This document shows positions 1 to 6,777 of a stretch of DNA of 8,159 nucleotides, piece by piece (position 1 is the first letter of the stretch; the number at the start of each line of letters is the position of its first letter). The notes beneath the pieces are model-generated. The model was not told the origin of the DNA. It saw nothing but the letters and a program-made list of their open reading frames with translations, and did not search any database. The translations under genes were made by a program, and so were the position numbers. This DNA comes from DAIMZM01 sp036733985 (GTDB lineage Bacteria > Bacillota > Dehalobacteriia > UBA4068), in NCBI GenBank assembly GCA_036733985.1, contig DAIMZM010000099.1, forward strand, positions 1-8,159, read 5' to 3'.

Positions 1-861
1 CACGCCGGGATACACCACGAAGCAGTCCCGGTCCACCATGGTCATGACCGTGTCCAGATGCATGAAGGCCCGCTCATTGGGGATGCTGATGGCCAGCACC
101 CGCTCATAGCCTTCCTCCCGGCCCAATAATTGCCGGGCCAGATAATCCACCGCCTGTAAGCTGGTGCGCTGGGAGCAACCGATGGCGATAGCTTGATCGG
201 ATAAGACCAGTAGGTCTCCGCCTTCCAGGGGCAGATGGTAGAGCTCGTTATCGCAAAGCAGCTGGGTGCCGGCAAATAGCGGGTGATGGGTCGCCACCAG
301 CCTGAGCAATCGGGCCTCCCTCTGGCGCACCTCCGTATTCATGGAACTGATCACCAAAGAATTTCCCACCGCTGCCGCCGGATCCCGGGAAAAATACATA
401 TTGGGCAGGGGGTAGAGGATATAGCCCCGCTCCTCAGAAAAATAATCGCCGAGGCTTTCCCCGCCGGGCTTGAGATCGGCGGGGAACAGGCCGCCGATGG
501 CATAGGCGGTGCGCCGCTCCGGGCTGCCTGATAGAAATAGCTCCTTGAGCCGGAGCGCTTCCTTAAGCCCCTTGCCGATCTCCTGGTCCATAATCCGGTC
601 GGCAAAGGCTTCCGCCGCCCGGTCGTCGGCCAGCACGTCCCGGATCAGGTTCTCCACATAGATCACTTCCGAGCCGCAGCTTTGCAGGGCCGCCACAAAG
701 GCGTCGTGTTCCTCCCGCATCCGGCTGACCCAGGGAATATCCTCGAACAGCATATCCCCCAGGCTCCAGGGCATCAGATGTTCCATTTCCGCGCCGGGCC
801 GGTGTACCAGAACACGTTTCAGCGGTCCGATCTCGCTTCTTACCTGAACATAAGGGGTCAT
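1..861 (-). CDS. arcA: Arginine deiminase, 3'-truncated by the window edge
   Basis: Arginine deiminase hydrolyses L-arginine to L-citrulline and ammonia in the cytoplasm, the first step of the arginine deiminase pathway. The 287 visible codons show the family signatures in order: an N-terminal SEIGPLKRVLVHRPG segment (residues 9-23), PNMYFSRDP (153-161), LEGGD (212-216), the substrate-loop segment IGCSQRTSLQAVD (227-239) and FMHLDTVMTMVD (266-277). By family knowledge Asp160, Glu213, His268 and Asp270 match active-site residues. Known family members are about 400-420 residues long, so roughly the last 120 residues lie outside the window, including the catalytic Cys. The ATG at 861 overlaps the TGA of the upstream ATPase gene (ATGA) and follows an AGGAGGA site at 871-877. 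This indicates translational coupling to the importer operon. Agmatine deiminase was considered, but the MHLDT and FSRDP motifs fit ArcA better. The reading frame is intact throughout. Confidence 0.93.
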   Translation of the reverse strand, partial: MTPYVQVRSEIGPLKRVLVHRPGAEMEHLMPWSLGDMLFEDIPWVSRMREEHDAFVAALQSCGSEVIYVENLIRDVLADDRAAEAFADRIMDQEIGKGLKEALRLKELFLSGSPERRTAYAIGGLFPADLKPGGESLGDYFSEERGYILYPLPNMYFSRDPAAAVGNSLVISSMNTEVRQREARLLRLVATHHPLFAGTQLLCDNELYHLPLEGGDLLVLSDQAIAIGCSQRTSLQAVDYLARQLLGREEGYERVLAISIPNERAFMHLDTVMTMVDRDCFVVYPGV

Positions 862-1931
862 GATACCGTATCCTCCTGCGCCGGCACGGTCTTTTGCCCG
901 CAGCCGCCGGCGGCGCGGAATTTATGGCAGGCGATATAATGCCCGTTGCCCAGGTCTTCCATTTCCGGCCGCGCCACGGAGCAGACAGGCAGCTTTTCCG
1001 GGCAGCGCAGATGAAAGCTGCAGCCCGGGGGCAGGTTGACCGGACTGGGGATCTCCCCTTCGGGGATAATCTTATTTGGCTTGCATGCCTCCTCCGCGTC
1101 GGTAGCCACCGGGATGGAGGAGAGCAGCATCCTGGTATAGGGATGCAGCGGATTGGTAAAGAATTCCGCCGTGTCGGCGATTTCGCACAGCTTGCCCAGA
1201 TACATGATGGCCACCCGGGAAGCCACGTTCCGCATCAGGCTTAGATCATGGGTGATGAACAGATAGGACAACCCCCGGCTTTCCTGCAGTTCCATCAGCT
1301 TACCGATCACATTGGCCTGCATAGACACGTCCAAAGCCGAGGTGGGTTCGTCCAGGACGATCAGGGAAGGGTTGGCGGCCAAAGCCCGGGCGATGGCTAC
1401 CAATTGCCGCTCGCCCCCGCCCAAGGAGCGGGGCTGCTTATCCTTATAATCGGCAGGCAGGCCCACTTCCTCCAGCAGCCCGCTGGTGATGCCGGCCAGG
1501 GTGTTTTGATCATTTTTGGCCACGCCCCGGTGCTTGGTGGCTGCCAGCCAGAAGCTTTGCTCAATGGTCCGCCTGGGGTTAAAGGAACCCCCCGGGTCCT
1601 GAAACACGATCTGGATACTGCCTTTTTCCGCCATGGTGCGGTGGGCGCTGTCACTGCCCAAGGGCCGGCCGTTGTAGAGGATCGTACCGGCGGTGGGGGG
1701 GTACATGCCCGCCACCATATAGGCGATGGTGCTTTTGCCGGAGCCGGATTCGCCCACCAGGCCCAAGGTTTCGCCCCGGCGGATCTGCAGGTCCACGCCG
1801 TCCACCGCCTTGACCACCAAGTCGTTTTTAATAGGAAAATATTTTTTCAAACCGGTGATTTCCAGGATTTTCTCTTCTCCCGAAGCGGCCGGTTCCACAA
1901 CCTTCACGGTTTTTCCCTGCAAAAAGAACAC
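858..1931 (-). CDS. Oligopeptide/dipeptide ABC importer ATP-binding protein, OppF/DppF type
   Basis: This is the second ATPase subunit of the peptide-type importer and drives transport by ATP hydrolysis at the cytoplasmic face. The 357 residues carry Walker A GESGSGKST (60-68), the Q-loop Gln111 in VFQDP, Walker B LIVLDEP (190-196), the D-loop SALD (198-201) and the switch His228 in ITHDL. The C-terminal oligopeptide-transporter extension starts at HPYTRMLLSSIP (263-274). It contains four spaced cysteines (304, 310, 317, 335), which in relatives can bind a 4Fe-4S cluster. The signature motif is unusual: LGGGE (170-174) instead of LSGGQ. The chosen start is GTG at 1931, with a purine-rich AAGGAAGAG directly upstream but short spacing. 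TTG at 1922 and GTG at 1907 are in-frame alternatives, so the first 8 residues are uncertain. The gene lies 26 bp after the other ATPase and overlaps the deiminase start by 4 bp. Confidence 0.93.
   Translation of the reverse strand: MFFLQGKTVKVVEPAASGEEKILEITGLKKYFPIKNDLVVKAVDGVDLQIRRGETLGLVGESGSGKSTIAYMVAGMYPPTAGTILYNGRPLGSDSAHRTMAEKGSIQIVFQDPGGSFNPRRTIEQSFWLAATKHRGVAKNDQNTLAGITSGLLEEVGLPADYKDKQPRSLGGGERQLVAIARALAANPSLIVLDEPTSALDVSMQANVIGKLMELQESRGLSYLFITHDLSLMRNVASRVAIMYLGKLCEIADTAEFFTNPLHPYTRMLLSSIPVATDAEEACKPNKIIPEGEIPSPVNLPPGCSFHLRCPEKLPVCSVARPEMEDLGNGHYIACHKFRAAGGCGQKTVPAQEDTVS
871..877 (-). promoter_or_regulatory. Ribosome binding site of the arginine deiminase gene
   Basis: On the minus strand this reads AGGAGGA, 9 nt before the ATG at 861. 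It lies inside the last codons of the upstream ATPase gene. It supports the overlapping ATGA start, since the deiminase has its own ribosome site within the preceding gene. Confidence 0.7.
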
Positions 1932-1957
1932 CTCTTCCTTGATATTGCGCCATTTGC

Positions 1958-2938
1958 CTACTTCATAAAACAGGCGATGGAATGGCCGTTGGCGTCCACT
2001 TCCAGTTCCGGCCGTTCCGCGCGGCAGATGTCTTTCACATACGGGCAGCGGGGCGAGAAGCGGCAGCCTGCCGGCGGGTTCAGATAATCAGGGATGCGGC
2101 CCCGTATGCCTTTGGCGATGCCCTCCCCGGTAAGCTTGGGCAAACAGGCCAGCAGCGCCCGGGTATAAGGATGCAAGGGATGATTGAACACGTCCCGGGT
2201 ATTGCCGGATTCCACGATGGTGCCGGCGTACATCACATAAACGAAGGAAGCCACTTCCCGGATCACGCCCAAGGAATGGGAGACCATGATCACGGACAAA
2301 TCCTTTTCCGCCACCAGCTTATTGATGAGTCTTAGTATCTGGTCCTGAATGGTCACATCCAAGGAAGTGCCGGGCTCGTCGGCCAGCAGGATTTTTTTGC
2401 CCGCGGCCAAAGCCATGGCGATACAGACCCGTTGCCGCATGCCGCCGGAAAGCTGGAACGGATAGCTCTTCATGATCCGTTCCGGGTCGGCCATGGAAAC
2501 GGAATTCAGCGCTTCCAGGGCAATTTCATGCAGCTCTTTTTTAGAGGTTTTACTGCTATAGGAATATTCGAAGGCCAGCAGCAGCTGGTCGCCGATGGTG
2601 AACACCGGGTTCAGGGCCGCCGTGGGATCCTGGAAAATCATGGCCGCGCCGGTACGGCGGAAGCTCTGCAGTTCCGCCTCGCTCATCTCAAAGCAATTTT
2701 GTCCGTTATACCAGACGCTGCCGCTGTCGACCTGCCCGGCTGCCGGCAGGATCTGCAAAACGGTCCGGAGCGTGGTGGTTTTGCCGCAGCCGGATTCGCC
2801 CACCAGGCCGATGCTTTGCCCTTTGGGTAAGTTGATACTCACGCCGTTCAGTACTTTCAGCTTGCCCTTATAGATATTATAGGATGTGGTCAGATTTTTG
2901 ATCTCCAGGATATTCCCCGTTCCTTGCTGCTCAGGCAT
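1958..2938 (-). CDS. Oligopeptide/dipeptide ABC importer ATP-binding protein, OppD/DppD type
   Basis: This is the first ATPase subunit of the importer, expected to form a heterodimer with the OppF-type subunit encoded next. The 326 residues contain Walker A GESGCGKTT (47-55), the Q-loop Gln103 in IFQDP, the signature LSGGM (163-167), Walker B ILLADEP (183-189) and the switch His221. The family C-terminal extension begins at HPYTRALLACLP (256-267) and holds cysteines 292, 298, 305 and 323, a pattern that binds a 4Fe-4S cluster in a characterised DppD. Two spots differ from consensus: DEPGTSLD where DEPTTALD is usual, and SHSLG where THDLG is usual. The frame stays open far upstream inside the permease gene, but that translation is not ABC-like. 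The true start is the ATG at 2938, which overlaps the permease stop (TAATG) and has a strong Shine-Dalgarno. Confidence 0.95.
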   Translation of the reverse strand: MPEQQGTGNILEIKNLTTSYNIYKGKLKVLNGVSINLPKGQSIGLVGESGCGKTTTLRTVLQILPAAGQVDSGSVWYNGQNCFEMSEAELQSFRRTGAAMIFQDPTAALNPVFTIGDQLLLAFEYSYSSKTSKKELHEIALEALNSVSMADPERIMKSYPFQLSGGMRQRVCIAMALAAGKKILLADEPGTSLDVTIQDQILRLINKLVAEKDLSVIMVSHSLGVIREVASFVYVMYAGTIVESGNTRDVFNHPLHPYTRALLACLPKLTGEGIAKGIRGRIPDYLNPPAGCRFSPRCPYVKDICRAERPELEVDANGHSIACFMK

Positions 2939-3804
2939 TAACCGTTCCCCTCCTCCGCAAAGATATCGCTGATGCCGTCGCCCACCAGGTTCAGGCTGAA
3001 GACGATGATCACGATGGCCAGGGCCGGGAAAATGGTCAGCCACCAGGATTCCGGCAAATAGGTGAGGCCTTCGGAGACCATATTGCCCAGGGCCGGTCTG
3101 GGCGCTTGCTCGCCCAGTCCCACATAGCCCAGGGTGGCGCCCATCATGATCACCCAGCAGAAGTCCAGGGCCACCTTGGTCAGGACCGGGCCGATACAGT
3201 TGGGCACGATCTCCTTGGTCAGGATATACAGCACATTGCCGCCGGTCAGTTCCGCGTAGACAATGTAGTTTTCCGAGCGCATGGAGGAGGCGATGCCGTA
3301 ACCCAGGCGGGTGTACCAGGGCCACCACAGCACCGTGATGGCCAGCATGGAATTGGTCAGGCTGGGGGTGAGGATGGAGGCTACGGCCAGGGCCAGGATC
3401 AGCGGGGGGATGGAGAGGAAGATATCCGTGACCCGCATGATCACAGAATCCGCCAGGCTGCCTTTGAAATAACCGGCCACCACGCCCAGCAAAAAGCCGA
3501 AGGGCACGGCGATGGCCAGCACCATTACTGCCATCAGCAGGGCGGAGCGGAACGAATAGACGATGCGGCTGAACAAATCCCGCCCCACCGCGTCTGTGCC
3601 GCAGAGATGCTGCAGGCTGGGGCCTTGCAGGCGGCTTAATAAATCGGCATAATTACCGATATGCTCGGGATAGGGCACGATGTATGGGGCAAAAATAGCG
3701 GCCAGGATGATTATCAGGGTGATGATCAAACCCGCCACAGCGCCCTTGCTGCGCGAGAATTTGAACCAGGCCCGCTGCAGCGCTTCTTTTCTGATTTCAC
3801 GCAA
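2938..3804 (-). CDS. Peptide-type ABC importer permease, OppC/DppC type
   Basis: This is the second membrane subunit of the importer and forms the translocation channel with the OppB-type subunit. The 288 residues begin with a cytoplasmic basic stretch, then a first membrane helix at about 22-44. The OppC_N-type segment GTDAVGRDLFSRIVYSFR (69-86) follows. Further hydrophobic helices lie near 87-110, 128-146, 150-168, 210-230 and 258-275. The ATPase-contacting EAA loop is around 183-202 (YAELTGGN then EIVPN), a degenerate version of the usual EAA-G motif. Length and layout match the family. The start is a TTG at 3804, supported by AAAGGGGGAA upstream. No in-frame ATG lies near the N-terminus, and the next methionine, Met91, falls beyond the first helix. 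The gene follows the OppB-type permease by 21 bp and its TAA overlaps the ATPase ATG by one base. Confidence 0.94.
   Translation of the reverse strand: MREIRKEALQRAWFKFSRSKGAVAGLIITLIIILAAIFAPYIVPYPEHIGNYADLLSRLQGPSLQHLCGTDAVGRDLFSRIVYSFRSALLMAVMVLAIAVPFGFLLGVVAGYFKGSLADSVIMRVTDIFLSIPPLILALAVASILTPSLTNSMLAITVLWWPWYTRLGYGIASSMRSENYIVYAELTGGNVLYILTKEIVPNCIGPVLTKVALDFCWVIMMGATLGYVGLGEQAPRPALGNMVSEGLTYLPESWWLTIFPALAIVIIVFSLNLVGDGISDIFAEEGNG
2945..2956 (-). promoter_or_regulatory. Ribosome binding site deciding the start of the OppD-type gene
   Basis: The minus strand reads GGAGGAGGGGAA here, a very strong Shine-Dalgarno ending 6 nt before the ATG at 2938. It settles the start of the OppD-type gene at the TAATG junction rather than any of the upstream in-frame codons within the permease gene. 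Confidence 0.75.
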
Positions 3805-3810
3805 TGTGAT

Positions 3811-3820
3811 TTCCCCCTTT
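3811..3820 (-). promoter_or_regulatory. Ribosome binding site supporting a TTG start
   Basis: The minus strand reads AAAGGGGGAA, 6 nt before the TTG at 3804. It falls in the short gap between the two permease genes and is the main reason for accepting TTG as the OppC-type start. Confidence 0.6.
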
Positions 3821-3825
3821 CGGTG

Positions 3826-4836
3826 CTACCGCGCGTGGCGCACCCGGGGATCCAGGATATAGATCACCAGATCCACCAGGATATTGCAAACGACAAAGAA
3901 CAAGGCGGTGAACAGCACCACGGCGCAGATGGCGTTCAGATCCTTTTGCAGCATGGCCGTGAGCCCGTATCGGGACAAGCCGGGCCAGTTAAAGATCTGC
4001 TCCACCAGGAAAGCATTGCCGAACAGGGAAGCGATATCCAGCCCCATAATGGAGACCGTGGGGATGGCGGAAGGTTTCAGCAGGTATTTGCCCTTGATCT
4101 TGCGCTTGGGCACGCCCTGAGAGGTGATCAGCGCGATGAAATCCTTGTTTTCGAAATCGATCATGCTGGAGCGGGTGATTTTCGCTTCCTGCATGAAACT
4201 GCCCAGGGCCAGGGCGAAAGCCGGCGGCAGCAGGCAGCCCAGGCCGCTGAAAAAGGCCTTGATATTGCCGGTGAGCAGCGCGTCGATGGTGACCATGCCG
4301 GTGATGGATCTGAGCTGTATCCCGGCTCCCAGCCGGGAGCCGACGGTGGGCAGGATCTGCCACCAATAACCAAAGATCAACAGCAGAAAAATGGCCACCA
4401 CGAAAGCCGGCATGGCGATGCCGATATAGCTGGCAAGCCGGACAGTCAAATCCGGCCATTTATTTTTATAGCGGGCGCTCAGCACGCCCAGCAATAGGCC
4501 GAAGCCCACCGTCATGATGGCGCCGTACAGCATCAATTCCATGGTTACCGGCGCGAACTCCCGCACATCCTGGAGGACGGGGCGCTTGGTATAAATGGAG
4601 GTGCCCCAGTCGCCGTGAAAAATACCGTCGATCCAATAGTAATAACGGGTATAGACCGGCTCGTTCAGATGCATTTCTTCCCGGTAGCGCTCCACCGTGG
4701 CTTCTGAAGCCTTGGCCCCCAGGGCCAGGCGGGCCGGATCGCCGGGAATGACCATCACGATGAGAAAAATCAGAATAGAAACGCCGAATAAGACCAAAAC
4801 CGACCAGGCCAGTCTTTTGAACATTACTTTCAGCAA
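3826..4836 (-). CDS. Peptide-type ABC importer permease, OppB/DppB type
   Basis: This is the first membrane subunit of the importer. The 336 residues open with the family N-terminus FKRLAWSVLVLFGVSILIF (6-24), a membrane helix followed by the typical IPGDPARLALG segment (30-40). The next landmarks are the external region with LNEPVYTRYYYWIDGIFHGDWGTS (57-80), helices near 101-121 and 134-158, and a hydrophobic segment at about 197-213. The cytoplasmic coupling loop around 228-260 ends in KPSAIPT. Final helices lie near 262-282 and 303-327, and the protein ends with the classic ILDPRVR. The longest start is TTG at 4836, since an in-frame TGA at 4845-4843 blocks anything further upstream. TTG has a weak GGTGA upstream. 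ATG at 4824 gives the more usual N-terminus (MFKRLAW) but has only a weak GAAAG before it, so the first four residues are unsure. Confidence 0.94.
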   Translation of the reverse strand: MLKVMFKRLAWSVLVLFGVSILIFLIVMVIPGDPARLALGAKASEATVERYREEMHLNEPVYTRYYYWIDGIFHGDWGTSIYTKRPVLQDVREFAPVTMELMLYGAIMTVGFGLLLGVLSARYKNKWPDLTVRLASYIGIAMPAFVVAIFLLLIFGYWWQILPTVGSRLGAGIQLRSITGMVTIDALLTGNIKAFFSGLGCLLPPAFALALGSFMQEAKITRSSMIDFENKDFIALITSQGVPKRKIKGKYLLKPSAIPTVSIMGLDIASLFGNAFLVEQIFNWPGLSRYGLTAMLQKDLNAICAVVLFTALFFVVCNILVDLVIYILDPRVRHAR

Positions 4837-4871
4837 GAACGGTCACCACTTTCCCTAGCGAGCTTGCGATA

Positions 4872-4906
4872 GGGCGCCGCACGGGGCAAGACCCGGCGCG
4901 GCGCCC
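4872..4906 (-). terminator. GC-rich intercistronic stem-loop after the binding-protein gene (partial terminator or mRNA stabiliser)
   Basis: The transcript can form a stem of 9 perfect G-C pairs (GGGCGCCGC with GCGGCGCCC), continued by a G-U wobble, a C-G pair, one C-C mismatch and three more G-C pairs, closing on a 5-nt loop. No T-run follows on the minus strand, so a full intrinsic terminator is unlikely. In binding-protein transporter operons a stem-loop in this position often protects the upstream mRNA or lets only part of the transcription continue. That makes more binding protein than membrane parts. The role here is inferred; the structure is seen directly. Confidence 0.6.
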
Positions 4907-4920
4907 GAATTATGCAGTAG

Positions 4921-6606
4921 CTATCTCTTGTCCGGGTAGACTTTCATGTTCTTCACATAGAAGGGGTAGCCCATCACGCCGGTGACCGGCTGGCCCTGAG
5001 AGGCCCGGTCCGCCACATCCCAGTAGAAATAACCGGTTTGATAAGCATGGGATTCATACATTTCCACCACGGGAATGGTCACGCAATTATCCACCAGCTT
5101 CCGGATGATATCCTGATACATGGCGATGCGGGCCGTTTCGTCCAGGGTGATCACGGCTTCCTTGATCTCCGCGTCGATCTCCGGATCATTTACCCAGTCC
5201 ATGGTTTCCCAGGTGCCCACGTCGTGGATGGTATATTGGGTTTTCAGAATGGAGCCGGCATCAGGATAGCTGGGACAGGTCCAGATGAGGAAGCAGTTGG
5301 GCGTGGTTTCGGGAGAAGCCGCGTCTTCCATCACCTGGATCCAGGTCTTCTGGGTGATATTCACCTTGATGCCCAGCTGGGCGCAGGCGGTCTGGAAAAC
5401 CAGGAAGAACTGTTCCCGTTCCACGTTTTCCGGATTCCACACCACTTCCACCGGATAGCTGGCTAAATCATTATTATACTGAGACTGCTTCAATTCCTCT
5501 TCGGCCTGCTCCAGGCTGTATTCATAATTGAACACACCGGCTTCATAGCCGGGCAGGGCTTCGGAAATGATATTGGTGGCCACCTTACAGTTGGGATAGA
5601 GCGCTTCCACAATGGTGCTGTAGTCGATCAAATGGGCCAGGGCCTTACGGAAATGCACGTCGTCTGTGGGCGCCTTCTGATTGTTCTGGGACAAATAGGT
5701 GATGCCGGCGGAGCTGAAGGCGGTGATATCCACCTGGTCCAGGCCGTCCAGGGCATTCAGGGCTTCCAGGGTCTGGTAGCCGTCGGAGATTTCCAGCTCA
5801 TGCCGGGACATCATGGTGCGGATGGTCACGGCCTCGGTGGTACCGTAGATCTTAAAGCCTGCGGGGGCGTCCTTGTCCCAGCCGCCCCAGTAGTCGTCAA
5901 ATTTCACGCCATACACATACTGGTTGGCCGCCAGTTCCTCAAACTTATAGGGGCCGCTGCCGGCGTCGGCGGCAAGCAACCAGTTGACGGCGTAATCGCC
6001 GTTCTCGCCGAAGCTGCCGTCAGCCAGATTGGCCATGATCTGATCCTTATTGACAATGTAGAGGCGGACCAGGGCACTGTCAAAGGTGGCGAAGGGCTGG
6101 CTGAGCGTAAACACCACGGTGCTGTCGTCAGGGGCGGAAACGCTGGTCACATAGTCGCTGAACAGGTAGGCGAAGCCTTCGCCCAGATCCAGCAGACGCT
6201 GCATGGAAAAAGCCACGTCCTCGGCGGTCAGCGGATCGCCGTTATGGAACTTGATGTCGTCCCGGAGTTTAAAGGTCCAGGTCAGGCCGTCCTCGGTGCA
6301 ACTCCATTCCGTGGCCACCCAAGGTTCGATGCCGCCCTCGTGCGTGGGGAAAACCAGCGGGTCGTAGACATTGCACAGATAGGTGGTGGCAGCCTCGTCA
6401 GAGGCGGTGCCCGGGTCTACCAGCGGTACATTGGCCATGGAATAGCTGATCACAGCCGAGCCTTCAGCGGCGGAGCCAGACCCTTCCTGGCCGCCTGCTC
6501 CGGGAGTGCCGCCGGTGGAATAGTTACCGCCGGCGCCGCCGCAGCCGGCCAGCGCCAGGCACAAAGCCAGGGCCAGGATTAAGACCGGCAAAACAGTTCT
6601 CTTCAT
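4921..6606 (-). CDS. Extracellular solute-binding lipoprotein, family 5 (peptide/nickel type), of the ABC importer
   Basis: This protein captures the substrate outside the membrane and delivers it to the two permeases encoded next. The 561 residues start with a lipoprotein signal peptide: basic MKR, a hydrophobic run and the lipobox LAGC, with Cys22 as the predicted lipidated residue. A Gly/Ser-rich linker (about 23-50) follows. The family 5 hallmark lies at about 108-137: LTWTFKLRDDIKF, then GDPLTAEDVAFSMQR. The later regions HFRKALAHLIDYSTIV and the closing YPFYVKNMKVYPDKR also fit the family. Length is typical. The ATG at 6606 follows GAGGAGG (6617-6623) at 10 nt. The family includes binders of dipeptides, oligopeptides, nickel, glutathione and other solutes, so substrate cannot be read from sequence. 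The deiminase at the operon end suggests an arginine-containing peptide or other nitrogen source. Confidence 0.95.
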   Translation of the reverse strand: MKRTVLPVLILALALCLALAGCGGAGGNYSTGGTPGAGGQEGSGSAAEGSAVISYSMANVPLVDPGTASDEAATTYLCNVYDPLVFPTHEGGIEPWVATEWSCTEDGLTWTFKLRDDIKFHNGDPLTAEDVAFSMQRLLDLGEGFAYLFSDYVTSVSAPDDSTVVFTLSQPFATFDSALVRLYIVNKDQIMANLADGSFGENGDYAVNWLLAADAGSGPYKFEELAANQYVYGVKFDDYWGGWDKDAPAGFKIYGTTEAVTIRTMMSRHELEISDGYQTLEALNALDGLDQVDITAFSSAGITYLSQNNQKAPTDDVHFRKALAHLIDYSTIVEALYPNCKVATNIISEALPGYEAGVFNYEYSLEQAEEELKQSQYNNDLASYPVEVVWNPENVEREQFFLVFQTACAQLGIKVNITQKTWIQVMEDAASPETTPNCFLIWTCPSYPDAGSILKTQYTIHDVGTWETMDWVNDPEIDAEIKEAVITLDETARIAMYQDIIRKLVDNCVTIPVVEMYESHAYQTGYFYWDVADRASQGQPVTGVMGYPFYVKNMKVYPDKR

Positions 6607-6777
6607 CTTTTTTCAGCCTCCTCAAATTTGAATTCAGTCTCAATGTTAGTCCTTACATAGTAAGACAACATAAGCGGGATAAGAAAGTTTTTTACCCAGT
6701 TTAGCGGCCAAATGACTGCCTACCGGCAGAACGACGCCTGCCTGCGGGGAAATGGCTATATCACGCTGTTTGTTGAA
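6607..6777 (-). promoter_or_regulatory. Non-coding leader upstream of the transporter operon, with a small dyad
   Basis: This is the longest gap between genes in the window and the natural place for a promoter of the importer operon. It is visibly more AT-rich near the binding-protein gene than the coding DNA. It contains a 13-bp inverted repeat at 6652-6664 (CTTAC, 3 nt, GTAAG) that could be an operator. I could not identify a -35/-10 pair with good match and spacing. AT-rich hexamers such as TACTAT and TAACAT are present but lack a clear partner. No T-box or other known leader motif was recognised. Confidence 0.35.

Noticed and set aside
1931..2050. The OppF frame stays open upstream through the end of the OppD gene, hinting at a frameshift fusion
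   Set aside because: No slippery heptamer or stimulatory structure was seen, both proteins are full length alone, and the upstream translation is not conserved-looking.
1248..2087. Plus-strand open frame of 279 codons opposite the two ATPase genes
   Set aside because: It spans the junction of two clear minus-strand ATPase genes, and its translation is rich in His, Gln and Gly without any family features, as expected of an antisense shadow.
2939..3328. N-terminal extension of the OppD-type ATPase reading from 3328
   Set aside because: The added residues are an out-of-frame reading of the OppC-type permease, with no ABC homology. The ATG at 2938 has a strong ribosome site and gives the normal family length.
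3661..4497. Plus-strand open frame of 278 codons opposite the permease genes
   Set aside because: It is the antisense of two well-supported permeases; the composition is typical of complemented hydrophobic codons and no start site with good ribosome binding was seen.
3989..4882. Two same-strand open frames (4459-3989 and 4882-4466) inside the OppB-type gene
   Set aside because: They are alternate-frame readings of the permease. The GTG near 4848 that could start one has a usable context, but the permease frame matches its family along its whole length.
5632..6582. Long plus-strand open frame of 316 codons opposite the binding-protein gene
   Set aside because: The translation has no recognisable domain, and the minus strand in the same place encodes a full family 5 binding protein. 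It is a GC-rich antisense shadow.
6690..6777. Possible terminator after the cupin gene (GGCAG and CTGCC arms around 6722-6740)
   Set aside because: The stem is only about 5 bp and is not followed directly by a T-run on the minus strand, so it is too weak to call.
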